38,322 bases of DNA from UBA7692 sp964650845 (GCA_964650845.1 CAZYXR010000026.1:1-38322); one strand, 5' to 3'; numbered from the stretch's first letter, positions 9,114-17,132 are shown. Numbers and translations: made by a program. Notes: generated from the letters alone by a model not told the origin.

Positions 9114-9137
9114 TCCAAAACTTGATTTGGTCAAAAG

Positions 9138-9168
9138 AAGCCGCTCGCGAAAGTGAAGCGGCTTTTTT
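9138..9168 (+). terminator. Rho-independent terminator
   Basis: The stem has 8-base arms AAGCCGCT (9138-9145) and AGCGGCTT (9157-9164), and the T-run reaches 9168. It lies 25 bases after the stop of the 192-residue secreted protein. Confidence 0.9.
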
Positions 9169-9342
9169 GTTTGGCAACAAACAAAACACAAACAACAATA
9201 CCTACTTGTGTAACAACCTCAATTTACAACAATAATCTCGCTTGATCTTCTACTACACTCCTTCTATCTTTCATTTACGAGTATCATTTTCAACAAACAA
9301 AACCATAAAAAACACTTAAACAAAAAACAACTCTACATTGCC

Positions 9343-9382
9343 AAAAACAAAAAGAGGGAACACAATATTGTGTTCCCTCTTT
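9343..9382 (-). terminator. perfect 32-base palindrome plus T-rich tail (terminator)
   Basis: Positions 9351-9382 form a perfect palindrome with arms AAAGAGGGAACACAAT and its exact complement and no spacer. On the minus strand it is followed by TTGTTTTTGG. It lies 20 bases after the stop of the 109-residue gene, so a terminator for the 9751-9402 pair is the simplest reading. The centre would open as an AATATT loop. Confidence 0.75.
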
Positions 9383-9401
9383 CAATATAAAACAATGCTT
9401 A

Positions 9402-9731
9402 TTATTTCTTTTTCCTTAAAGTAAAATAGAATGTAGCGCGCGAAGGTAAACCACTTGTGCTCATACCTCCCATTACCTCCCAACCTTCGGCTTGCAATTT
9501 ATTTACATGCTTAAGCAAAGGATTTAGACTTGCACCCCACAACTGCCCTTGCAATTCGCTTCTTTCAATTGGTATTTGTTCAAATTTATCATCATTGATT
9601 GAGACAATAATTAGCGGCTTAGGCACATCATTAAAATAACTAACAACAGCCAAATCATAAACCTGTGCCGAAGCAACTTGCGTAAATGCCAATAATGCAG
9701 TGCCTAAAAAAATTGATTTTATTGTATTCAT
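9402..9731 (-). CDS. small secreted protein, unknown
   Basis: The protein has 109 residues, with a signal peptide cleaved after about residue 22 (VASA-QVYD). The mature part has strands ending in LNKLQAEGWEVMGG-like wording (seen as KHVNKLQAEGWEVMGGM) and FYFTLRKKK. The LQAEGWEV...FTLRK arrangement recalls DUF4177-type small domains, but the likeness is weak and I would not assign it. It starts 19 bases after the stop of the 143-residue secreted gene and is probably in the same transcript, which ends at the palindromic terminator. Confidence 0.65.
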   Translation of the reverse strand: MNTIKSIFLGTALLAFTQVASAQVYDLAVVSYFNDVPKPLIIVSINDDKFEQIPIERSELQGQLWGASLNPLLKHVNKLQAEGWEVMGGMSTSGLPSRATFYFTLRKKK

Positions 9732-9750
9732 AATTGAGATTTTACTTGTT

Positions 9751-10182
9751 CTAATTAGCTCTAATTTTTGTTGCCGCTTTTACAAAGCAATTTTTTCTAG
9801 TTCCGGTAATAATCAGCGCACCTTTCGATTTGTAATTTTGTGCTGCCGTAGTAAACACCCAGCAATCATTTAATACAAGCTTAGTTCCATCAACAGCGGG
9901 TACATCATGAATATCAACCCTTAACTCAAATTTTTTACTATTGGTTACAGTTGCGCTAACACTTGTTCCTTTTTTCACAACAACCTTGCCATTTACCAAT
10001 ACATCTTCTAACACAGAAAGTTTGGCAGCTTCACCAACTTTATTCTTTTTTTCTCTGTAATCCTGGTCGAACTTCATCTGTATTTGTGTGTTTTCGGGAA
10101 CGAGAAAATCGCCACCTTGAGCATAAGAAAATACAGAGAAGAATGTACTAAAAAACAACAAGCATGTTTTCATTGGTTTCAT
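9751..10182 (-). CDS. small secreted protein, unknown
   Basis: The protein has 143 residues, with a signal peptide cleaved near residue 21 (VFSYAQ-GGD). The mature sequence follows a pattern seen in several uncharacterised exported proteins: a protein-start strand (VPENTQIQMKFDQDY), then KVGEAAKLSVLEDVLVNGKVVVKKGTSVSATVTNSKK split over two beta hairpins, then RVDIHDVPAVDGTKLVL. The overall look is an all-beta domain. The family name is not known to me. It begins at ATG 10182 (or ATG 10173), is divergent from the flavodoxin-like gene, and leads a two-gene unit with the 109-residue gene. Confidence 0.65.
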   Translation of the reverse strand: MKPMKTCLLFFSTFFSVFSYAQGGDFLVPENTQIQMKFDQDYREKKNKVGEAAKLSVLEDVLVNGKVVVKKGTSVSATVTNSKKFELRVDIHDVPAVDGTKLVLNDCWVFTTAAQNYKSKGALIITGTRKNCFVKAATKIRAN

Positions 10183-10312
10183 TTGATTTTATTTTTTTGT
10201 AAACGCCAAAGTAGTGATAAAAAATGCACTAAAACAAACCTAAATTCCTAACAAATATCACTGCCGATGTTTATTTACTATTCAATGCTTTATTGCATTA
10301 TTGTAACACAAA

Positions 10313-11171
10313 ATGGGCAAGAAAGTTTTAGTGCTTTATTATTCGCAAACAGGGCAATTGACAGAGATAGTAGAAAACTTTCTACAGCCATTTTTGCAAT
10401 GATTTTCCTTTTCCATGGACTGAGGAAAAATTTTACGACACCATGCCCGAAAGTGTTTTAGGCAAAACTGTTGAGTTAAAACCATTTCAACTGAAAGAAA
10501 AAAAATACGACTTAATAGTTTTCGCATATCAGCCGTGGTTCCTATCACTCAGTATTCCTGCAAATTCCATTATACAACATCCGCAAGTTCAGTCAATATT
10601 AAAAGGAAGTAATGTTGTTACACTAATTGGCTCGCGAAACATGTGGTTGCACGCTCAAGAAAGTTTAAAAACAATATTAAAAAACGCAGGAGCAACTCTT
10701 GTAGGAAACATTGCACTTGCCGACCGCAATCAAAATCATGTAAGTGCATTAACCATCATGCACTGGATGTTTACCGGTTCAAAAACCCGAAAATGGGGTT
10801 GGTTTCCACTACCAGGAGTTTCAGATACCGATATAAAAAACACATCGGTGTTTGGCAAAACTGTAGCGGCAGCATTACTGAAAGAAAACTTCGATAATCT
10901 ACAATCGCAATTGATTGCCCAGGAGGCGGTTGATGTGCAACCAAATTACGTTTTTATAGAGCAAGTAGCACCACGTCTTTTTTCTATATGGGCAAACTTG
11001 GTTACTAAGAGAAAAAACCGTTCTTTGTGGCTCACTTTTTACAAGTATTACTTATTGTTTGCACTATTCATAATCGCGCCTATTGTACTCACCATCAACT
11101 CCATTTTTTTTCGACCATTTCTTGGCAATAAAGTGAAGAAACAAATTGAATACTATCAGGGAATTGACTAA
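10313..11171 (+). pseudogene. flavodoxin-like protein (DarA-annotated family), frame broken
   Basis: Starting at ATG 10313 the reading is MGKKVLVLYYSQTGQLTEIV, a flavodoxin-type FMN phosphate-binding start, and it stops at TGA 10400-10402. The homologous sequence resumes one frame over from about 10398 (NDFPFPWTEEKFYDTMPESV) and runs to 11171. That part includes LIVFAYQPWFLSLSIPANSI and a C-terminal membrane segment near the FALFIIAPIVLTINSIFF stretch. The two halves belong together: intact relatives, annotated in Bacteroidota pigment clusters as dialkylresorcinol condensing enzyme DarA as I recall, join them. The join looks shorter than in relatives, so a small deletion is more likely than a single-base slip. 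It may be a real pseudogene or an assembly error. The break falls next to a T5 run. The halogenase-like gene follows after 60 bases. Confidence 0.7.
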
Positions 11172-11231
11172 ATAAACTAAACAACACACATACACAAAAG
11201 ACATTCAAATCACACAACAAGCAAATTCGAT

Positions 11232-12923
11232 ATGAAACATTATGACGTAATAATTCCCGGTGGGGGTTTGGCAGGATTAACTCTTTCCATTCAACTAAAA
11301 TTAGCCAATCCCGAAACAAAAATTTTAATCTTAGAGAGGCGTAAAAGTGCTGCGTCAATTGCTGCACATAAAGTTGGCGAATCAACCGTTGAATTAGGCA
11401 GCCACTACCTTCGCCATGTAGTTGGGCTTAAAGACTATTTGGAAAAACACGAATTGCACAAATATGGTTTGCGGTTTTTCTTCAAAAACAATACCAAAGA
11501 AAATATTGCATCGCGTGTAGAATTGGGACCTCGAAAATGGCTCTACACACCAAGCCACCAAGTGGATCGTGGCACTTTAGAAAATCATTTAGCCGAGAAA
11601 ACAAGAGCAATGGGTTCCGAGTTTTTGTTAGACGCTAATGCAAAAGATATTGAATTTGGTAAAGAGCAACACACATTTACCTACACACACGAAGGCAAAG
11701 AGTATAAAGCAACCTGCCGATGGTTGGCAGATGCGAGCGGAAGAGGAAGTTTTTTAAAACGCAAACTTGGTTTTGAAAAACCAATGGAACACCACTGCAA
11801 TGCTGTGTGGTGGCGATTAAAAGGCGTTATTGACATTTCCGACTGGAGCGATAACCAAGCATGGCGCGACTACCCCGATGTAAAACTGCGCTATCTTTCT
11901 ACGGTACACTTTTTAGATAAAGGTTATTGGGTTTGGGTAATTCCTTTGGGTTCAAAAAACACCAGCATTGGAATAGTTGCCGACCCGGCAGTTCATCCAT
12001 TCGAAACTTTCAACACCTACGAAAATGCATTGAATTGGCTGAAAGAAAACGAACCGCTTGTGTATGAAAAATTAGAACCGGAAACACCCAACAAAATTGA
12101 TTTTAAAATTCTTAGACATTACGCGCATCACACCGGAAGGCTATATGATGGAAACAATCGCTGGGGAGTAACTGGCGAAGCCGGAGCGTTCCTCGACCCA
12201 TTCTACTCGCCCGGCACAGATTTTATTGCCATGAACAACACTTGGTTAAGCGATTTAATTCTGCGCGAAATGAATGGCGAGGATGTAACCTTTCGCGCAG
12301 AAATTTACGAACAAACACACTTTGCTTTGGTAGATAGTTGGATTCCAATTTACCAAAACAAGTATTTGCTGATGGGCAAAACACAGATTATGACAACTAA
12401 AATTCTGTGGGATTGGGCAATATACTGGTCCGTTCCTTCGCTCATGTTTACCAACAATGCGTTTACAGATTTACAAATGCTGAAAAAATTATTTGTTGCG
12501 CCAGATAGCTTAGGCAAACGTTTCAGAAAATTGCACGAGCAAGTACAACAACTATTTTTAGACTGGATGCCATACGACAATGAAATTTTTTCTAATAAAT
12601 ACATCGACCCCGTAGATTTAAGCTACATGCTAAAATTTCAAACAAGCATTCTGAATCAACACGAAGGCGATGAATTGATTGAGCAGATTTCCAAAAATAT
12701 GGAAGTATTGGAGCAAGTAGCAGTAGAGCTGTTCAGAAGGGTGAGTGCGCAAGTAAAAGGAACACCTTTAAACATTAAGGTAAATCCATACACCATGGTG
12801 TTAGATGCAGAAAACAAACTCAACTTGCCCGAAGCTACTGACGAAACATGTGTTGAACCTAACGAAGATATCAAACAAGATATTGACACAATATGGTTTT
12901 ACAAAAAGTTAGCCTCGGCATAA
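11232..12923 (+). CDS. flavin-dependent halogenase-type FAD protein
   Basis: The protein has 563 residues. The FAD fold begins at the N-terminus with IPGGGLAGL (8-16) and has the VGEST motif at 48-52. Flavin-dependent halogenase marks are present. Lys77 in HKYGLRF sits where the catalytic lysine (Lys79 in PrnA/RebH) lies, WVWVIP at 233-238 fits WxWxIP, and LDPFYSPG at 321-328 fits the FxPxSxG region. Such enzymes make HOCl from FADH2, oxygen and chloride and chlorinate aromatic substrates. Related proteins occur in flexirubin and resorcinol clusters and are often annotated only as FAD-dependent oxidoreductases. The substrate is unknown. It lies between the flavodoxin-like gene and the DUF1702 gene, all on the plus strand. 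An oxidoreductase without halogenase activity remains possible. Confidence 0.82.
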   Translation: MKHYDVIIPGGGLAGLTLSIQLKLANPETKILILERRKSAASIAAHKVGESTVELGSHYLRHVVGLKDYLEKHELHKYGLRFFFKNNTKENIASRVELGPRKWLYTPSHQVDRGTLENHLAEKTRAMGSEFLLDANAKDIEFGKEQHTFTYTHEGKEYKATCRWLADASGRGSFLKRKLGFEKPMEHHCNAVWWRLKGVIDISDWSDNQAWRDYPDVKLRYLSTVHFLDKGYWVWVIPLGSKNTSIGIVADPAVHPFETFNTYENALNWLKENEPLVYEKLEPETPNKIDFKILRHYAHHTGRLYDGNNRWGVTGEAGAFLDPFYSPGTDFIAMNNTWLSDLILREMNGEDVTFRAEIYEQTHFALVDSWIPIYQNKYLLMGKTQIMTTKILWDWAIYWSVPSLMFTNNAFTDLQMLKKLFVAPDSLGKRFRKLHEQVQQLFLDWMPYDNEIFSNKYIDPVDLSYMLKFQTSILNQHEGDELIEQISKNMEVLEQVAVELFRRVSAQVKGTPLNIKVNPYTMVLDAENKLNLPEATDETCVEPNEDIKQDIDTIWFYKKLASA

Positions 12924-12985
12924 ATACTCCTTTTCAGAAAGTAGTTTTTTTATGCAATAGCTTTCAACATTATGAACAACTATAA

Positions 12986-13843
12986 ATGAATACTGAAAAT
13001 TTGATTGCACAAAAAATGGAACTTATACAATCCATTTTTATGAATGTTCAAGAAAAAAATTTAGTTGAATTTTCGCTTTCAAAACAAACTGAATATCTCC
13101 ATTCATTCGATGTTGAGTTTAGGGGAATAGCTTACGAAGCAGCTTCAATGAATACAGCATTGAGCGATGCAAAAACTGACAAAAAACAATCGCGCTGGTT
13201 AGCATTTCTAAATGAATGCGGAAACGAATATGCTATTCAAATTCATGTTGGCTTGGGCTGGGCTTTAGCGCAAGAACATCAAAGTGTAGTACCATTTACA
13301 TCTGCTTTAGCTCCAATGCTTAGATATAGAGTATTAGACGGATATGGATACTACGAAGGTATTTTCCGCAAAAGAAAAAGCATCATCAGCAAACAAAAAT
13401 TTGAGACCGAAGATTATACAGCAGCCGCTGCGTACGACCAAGGCTTGGGTAGAAGTATTTGGTACAGTACCAAAGGGAATATCGACATTGCCAAAAGCAC
13501 CATTGCTACTTTCCCTGCCGATAGGCAAAAAGATTTGTGGCGTGGTTTGGGCATAGCAATAACTTATGTTGGAGGCTGCAATACAGATTACCTGAAAAAA
13601 ATTACTGATAACGCAACTGGATTCACAGCCGATTTAGCCACTGGCGCAGCAATGACATTAGTAAGCCGCAACATAGCAAATTCTATTTTGCCCGATACAG
13701 AAGTGGCTTGCAACATGTTTTGCCATAAAACTACATCTGCAATTATTGCACTCGATACGACCATAAAATCTCGATTGACCATCAATAAAAACGATGCCTT
13801 TGCAACATGGTTGAAGGATTTTGAAAACGCCTTTAGCATTTAG
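12986..13843 (+). CDS. DUF1702-family protein (enediyne-cluster-associated family)
   Basis: The protein has 285 residues, without a signal peptide or membrane segment. It matches the DUF1702 pattern: DGYGYYEGIFR at 118-128, DQGLGRSIWY at 151-160 and FPADRQKDLWRGLGIA at 176-191, followed by TYVGG. DUF1702 proteins are known from actinobacterial enediyne gene clusters (UnbL-type) but have no established biochemical role. The start is 62 bases after the halogenase-like stop, and a bidirectional terminator follows the stop, so it is probably the last gene of a three-gene unit. The family call comes from remembered motifs and needs a profile search. Confidence 0.72.
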   Translation: MNTENLIAQKMELIQSIFMNVQEKNLVEFSLSKQTEYLHSFDVEFRGIAYEAASMNTALSDAKTDKKQSRWLAFLNECGNEYAIQIHVGLGWALAQEHQSVVPFTSALAPMLRYRVLDGYGYYEGIFRKRKSIISKQKFETEDYTAAAAYDQGLGRSIWYSTKGNIDIAKSTIATFPADRQKDLWRGLGIAITYVGGCNTDYLKKITDNATGFTADLATGAAMTLVSRNIANSILPDTEVACNMFCHKTTSAIIALDTTIKSRLTINKNDAFATWLKDFENAFSI

Positions 13844-13860
13844 TAATTTCTAAAAAGTAA

Positions 13861-13892
13861 AAAGCCCGAAACTGAGTTCAGTTGCGGGCTTT
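13861..13892. terminator. bidirectional terminator between DUF1702 and hpf
   Basis: Arms AAAGCCCG (13861-13868) and CGGGCTTT (13885-13892) are extended by AACTG/CAGTT after one mismatch, with the 4-base loop AGTT. T-runs flank it on both strands (TTTTTT on plus, CTTTTTACTTTTT on minus). It separates the convergent DUF1702 and hpf genes. A second short hairpin, GAGGGA/TCCCTC at 13902-13920, overlaps the hpf stop. Confidence 0.88.
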
Positions 13893-13918
13893 TTTATTGG
13901 CGAGGGATAGTGTGTCCC

Positions 13919-14221
13919 TCAATACTTTTCTAAAAGCTTTCCTTTATGCTTTTTCAATTGCCGTGAAATTACATCCACAGCAATATCGGTGCTTTCTTCA
14001 AATGACTTTCCAGTTTCGGTAACAAAAAGTGTTTTTCCAGGTACCGATAATTTCACCTCCACTATTTTGTCTTTAATATTCTGTTTTGTTCCCACTTTCA
14101 GAAATACTTCTGCTTCTACAATCTTGTCGAAAAATGTTTCGAGCTTTTTTAGTTTCTTACCTACGAAATCAATAAGTTGGTTTGAAACATCTAAGTTTAC
14201 CGGATGAATTACTACGTTCAT
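13919..14221 (-). CDS. hpf: ribosome hibernation factor HPF/RaiA (short form)
   Basis: This 100-residue short-form hibernation factor begins MNVVIHPVNLDVSNQLIDFV. It shows the beta-alpha-beta-beta-beta-alpha pattern of the S30AE family, with KKLKKLETFFDKIVEAEVFL and the closing helix VISRQLKKHKGKLLEKY. Such proteins bind the 30S decoding region and stall idle ribosomes. It lacks the C-terminal dimerisation domain of long HPF. It lies 121 bases downstream of the xer-type recombinase gene on the same strand, a pairing common in Bacteroidota, where tRNA genes and tuf often follow. Here a terminator and the convergent DUF1702 gene follow instead. Confidence 0.9.
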   Translation of the reverse strand: MNVVIHPVNLDVSNQLIDFVGKKLKKLETFFDKIVEAEVFLKVGTKQNIKDKIVEVKLSVPGKTLFVTETGKSFEESTDIAVDVISRQLKKHKGKLLEKY

Positions 14222-14342
14222 AAACTAATAAGGATTTAATGATGAAAAAATTACTTCCTCCTTCCGTCTTACACCACTAATGTAAGCATCGAAGTTGAAT
14301 GTTACAACACATTAACGAAATTTTCATGTAAATGTTTCAAGC

Positions 14343-15226
14343 CTAACCTCTCGGGTGTGCTTGTTTATGTATCTTTTTCAGTTTATCAACCGTGTTGTGT
14401 GTGTAAACCTGAGTTGCTGCAAGGCTTGAATGCCCTAAAAGTTCTTTTACCGCATTAATATGTGTGTGGCAAAGGTATGGCGCAAAATATGCGGGCTTTT
14501 CTTTTCTAATGTTGTAACGGCTGACAAGCACTTTTTTACCACCACATAAATTTCTGCATCTGTAATTGGCTTACCTTTTTTGCCAACCAACAAAGTAGAA
14601 TGCGCCAATTCTGGAAACAGTTCACTCCTACTAACAATAAATGCCTGAATAGACTTTAGTAACTGCGGGTGTATAGGAAGCAATCTTTCTTTCTTGCCTT
14701 TTCCCAACACTTTTATTTGGCTGTTCCACGAATCAATATCTGTAAGTTTTATACCCGATAGTTCGCTTCTACGCATTCCGGTTGCATAAAGTATTTCGAT
14801 AATCAGTTTATCTCTTTCGCCCCAAACTCCTTCTTCAAACTTCACCTGCCCCAACAACTGATCAATACTTTGTTTTTCAACAAAAACCGGTAGGCGTTTT
14901 GAAGTTTTGGGGTTGGTAACTTTGGCAAATGGGTTAATCGTAATTTCACCCTTGCGCAAAAGAAATTTATAGAAAGATTTAAGCGAAGAAAGTTTGCGAT
15001 TGATGCTTCGAGCTGTGGTGCCATCTTGCATCATCGAAACAATCCAATTACGTATTTGCGTATGCTTCACCTCTGCAATCTGTAAATCGTATTGCTGAAT
15101 AAAAACCTGAAACTGCTCTATATCGTTGGCATAGGCCAAAAGCGTATGCTCAGAGTACCTCTTTTCAAACTCAATAAAACGCAAAAAAGATCCTACCAAC
15201 TCACTCATCAATTCAAATGTATTCAA
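14343..15226 (-). pseudogene. XerC/XerD-type tyrosine recombinase, frame broken in the catalytic core
   Basis: The first frame (15226 down to 14447) holds the SAM-like N-terminal DNA-binding domain and most of the catalytic domain, with Arg152 (ATGMRRSEL), Lys176 (GKGKKER) and H246xxR249 (HILRH). It ends after RHTFATHI. The sequence INAVKELLGHSSLAATQVYTH, with the GHSS histidine and the nucleophile tyrosine, continues in another frame to the stop at 14343. Compared with the family pattern THLLxxGADINAVKELLGH, about seven residues are missing at the junction (near 14456-14464), so roughly 19 bases appear to be lost. As written, no active recombinase can be made without recoding. Xer enzymes resolve chromosome dimers at dif. 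A genuine deletion and an assembly error are both possible. Confidence 0.85.
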
Positions 15227-15298
15227 GTTACTTTTTATTCGCTTTCACATATAAACAAGCAATAAAATATAATGCTACAACCTACTCAATAATTACAC

Positions 15299-15328
15299 TT
15301 TGTATTTGATTAAAGATACATAGGTTTG
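15299..15328 (+). promoter_or_regulatory. Bacteroidota-type promoter of the crotonase-fold gene
   Basis: TTTG at 15299-15302, 18 bases, then TAGGTTTG at 15321-15328, a full match to TAnnTTTG. The ATG at 15345 is 16 bases further on, so the leader is very short. Confidence 0.6.
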
Positions 15329-15344
15329 CTTCAACATTCCAAAC

Positions 15345-16160
15345 ATGTATTATACTCAAATACAAACACAAAAATTTCATTCCGAAACATTTACGTTTCT
15401 AAAAGTTTCAGAAGCCGACAATGTTCTTTATGTAACGCTCAATAACCCTGCGCGAAAAAATGCATTAAGCCCACAACTGCTGAACGAGTTGGCTTTTGCA
15501 TTTGCGTATGCACAAAATACACCAAACGTATGGATGGTAGTATTGCAATCTGAAGGCAATGTATTTTGCGCAGGAGCCGACTTAAAAGCCTTTGCAGGCA
15601 ACGAGTTACCTTCTACCTCGAGCATACCCAAACCTGCGCGCGAAATTGTTATTGGAGAAATCTTTACATCGCTACACAAGCCAAGCATTGCAAAAGTTGA
15701 AGGCGATGTGTATGCAGGGGGTTTTTTGCTGTTGTGTGGAGTACGTTTTGTGCTAGCAAATCAGGGTTTAAAATTTGGCCTACCCGAGGTTAAACGCGGT
15801 TTGTTTCCATTTCAGGTAATGGCAGCATTGATGGAAGTAATGCCTGCCCGCAAAGTGTTAGACTGGTGTGTGCGGGGCTATAACTTGCCGGTGGAAGATG
15901 CCGCACAATTAGGATTGGTTACCAAAGTAGCACAACAAGGCGAAATGGAAACCGAGCTGAATAAATTACTTAATGAATTGAAAGAAAATTCGCCAACTGC
16001 TATGCACATGGGTATTGCTGCTTACGAAAAAATAAAAAAGAGTGCTTCGCCCGAAGAACACTTAGCTATGAAACAAATACTGGATAACTTGCTACAAACC
16101 GAAAACGCCATTGAAGGTTTGGCGGCCTTTAAAGAAAAAAGGAAACCAATTTGGAAGTAG
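15345..16160 (+). CDS. crotonase-fold enoyl-CoA hydratase/isomerase-like protein
   Basis: This 271-residue member of the crotonase superfamily carries NNPARKNALSPQLL near 33-45 and the oxyanion-hole strand VFCAGADLKAF at 73-83. It also has AGGFLLLCGVRF at 124-135 and GLPEVKRGLFP at 144-154. Glu148 matches the second catalytic glutamate of enoyl-CoA hydratases (Glu164 in rat). The first (Glu144 in rat, within GGGCELA) is a leucine here, at position 128. A standard hydratase reaction is therefore doubtful, and isomerase, hydrolase or other crotonase chemistry is possible. The closely following BKACE gene suggests a short acyl-CoA pathway. No signal peptide is seen. Confidence 0.82.
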   Translation: MYYTQIQTQKFHSETFTFLKVSEADNVLYVTLNNPARKNALSPQLLNELAFAFAYAQNTPNVWMVVLQSEGNVFCAGADLKAFAGNELPSTSSIPKPAREIVIGEIFTSLHKPSIAKVEGDVYAGGFLLLCGVRFVLANQGLKFGLPEVKRGLFPFQVMAALMEVMPARKVLDWCVRGYNLPVEDAAQLGLVTKVAQQGEMETELNKLLNELKENSPTAMHMGIAAYEKIKKSASPEEHLAMKQILDNLLQTENAIEGLAAFKEKRKPIWK

Positions 16161-16223
16161 TTTTTGATTCGAGAGAAAACAACATTCGAATCCTATAACC
16201 CACAAATTTTTAAATTGCAGTAT

Positions 16224-17084
16224 ATGAGCAATAACAAGACAATTATTACGGCTGCGCTTACAGGTGTGTTGGCAAACAGAAGCCAATGCCCACATATACC
16301 ATACACTCCGGAAGAAATTGCCGAAGAAGCTTTACACGCTACTAATGCCGGGGCAAGTATTTTGCACATTCATGCACGAAAAAATGACGGCTCGCCTGCT
16401 TATGATATTGAAACATACAAAAGCATAGGCGAAGAAGTGCGCAAGCGAGTGCCCAATGCCATCATCAACTATTCTACTGGCGCAGTTGGCATTTCGCGCC
16501 AAGAAAGAATTCATCATGTAACAGCATTGAAACCCGAAATGGCGGCACTGAATATGGGCAGTATGAACTATGGAATTTTTTCACAAAAATCTAAGCAATT
16601 CTATCACGACTTTGTTTTTCAAAACCCTTTTGGCGATATCCAGTATTTTTTAGAAAAAATGAAAGAAGTCGGCACTATTCCCGAAATGGAAGTATTCGAC
16701 AATGGCCATATCAACAATGCTGATCCATTTATAGAAATGGGCTTATTGCAAAAACCTTATGTAATGAGTTTTGTGTTGGGTGTGTTAGGCGGCATTCCTG
16801 CTACTACACAAAACCTGATGCACCAAATTGCAAGTGTGCCTCCAAATACACATTGGCAAGTAATTACCGTAAGCCGCAAGCAATGGGCAATGGCTGCCGT
16901 TGCATTAAGTATGGATGGTAACTTCCGTGTAGGATTAGAAGATAATTTTTACCTACCTTGTGGCGAAATGGCAAAAAGCAATGGCGAACTTGTGGAAGCG
17001 GCAAGCACCCTTGCAAGAATGTTGGGCAAAGAGCCTGCCAGTATTGCCGAAACACGCGCTTTATTAGGCTTGCCTGCTATGTAA
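16224..17084 (+). CDS. BKACE/DUF849 enzyme (3-keto-5-aminohexanoate cleavage type)
   Basis: The start is ATG 16224, which fits the family N-terminus KTIITAALTG. Upstream in-frame codons have only a TTG start and would overlap the crotonase gene end region. The 286-residue protein is a TIM-barrel zinc enzyme of the beta-keto acid cleavage family, which exchanges a beta-keto acid with acetyl-CoA to give acetoacetate and a new CoA ester. Metal-ligand pattern H48xH50 lies in ILHIHARK, followed by NYSTG at 82-86, MEVFDNGH at 155-162 and RVGLEDN at 235-241. Kce of lysine fermentation is the type member, but family substrates vary and the other lysine-fermentation genes are not here. It lies 63 bases after the crotonase-fold gene. 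Confidence 0.9.
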   Translation: MSNNKTIITAALTGVLANRSQCPHIPYTPEEIAEEALHATNAGASILHIHARKNDGSPAYDIETYKSIGEEVRKRVPNAIINYSTGAVGISRQERIHHVTALKPEMAALNMGSMNYGIFSQKSKQFYHDFVFQNPFGDIQYFLEKMKEVGTIPEMEVFDNGHINNADPFIEMGLLQKPYVMSFVLGVLGGIPATTQNLMHQIASVPPNTHWQVITVSRKQWAMAAVALSMDGNFRVGLEDNFYLPCGEMAKSNGELVEAASTLARMLGKEPASIAETRALLGLPAM

Positions 17085-17096
17085 TTCCACACTTCA

Positions 17097-17127
17097 TTTG
17101 CCATAAACACAACAAGATATTATTTTA
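17097..17127 (+). promoter_or_regulatory. candidate promoter giving a leaderless message
   Basis: TTTG at 17097-17100, exactly 19 bases, then TTATTTTA at 17120-17127, two mismatches from TAnnTTTG. The ATG of the 103-residue gene is at 17133, where transcription would be expected to start. Confidence 0.4.
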
Positions 17128-17132
17128 GCAGC

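Noticed and set aside
10385..10402. Programmed ribosomal frameshift in the flavodoxin-like gene
   Set aside because: Only a T5 run is present, without a slippery heptamer of known type or a clear downstream structure, and residues seem to be missing at the junction. A deletion or assembly error is simpler.
14222..14342. tRNA genes between the recombinase and hpf, or after hpf
   Set aside because: This neighbourhood often holds tRNAs in Bacteroidota, but no cloverleaf or TTCGA-type arm is visible here.
14343..15226. Mobile-element integrase
   Set aside because: The sequence resembles chromosomal XerC/D and sits beside hpf as in many relatives. No attachment repeats, cargo genes or composition change surround it.
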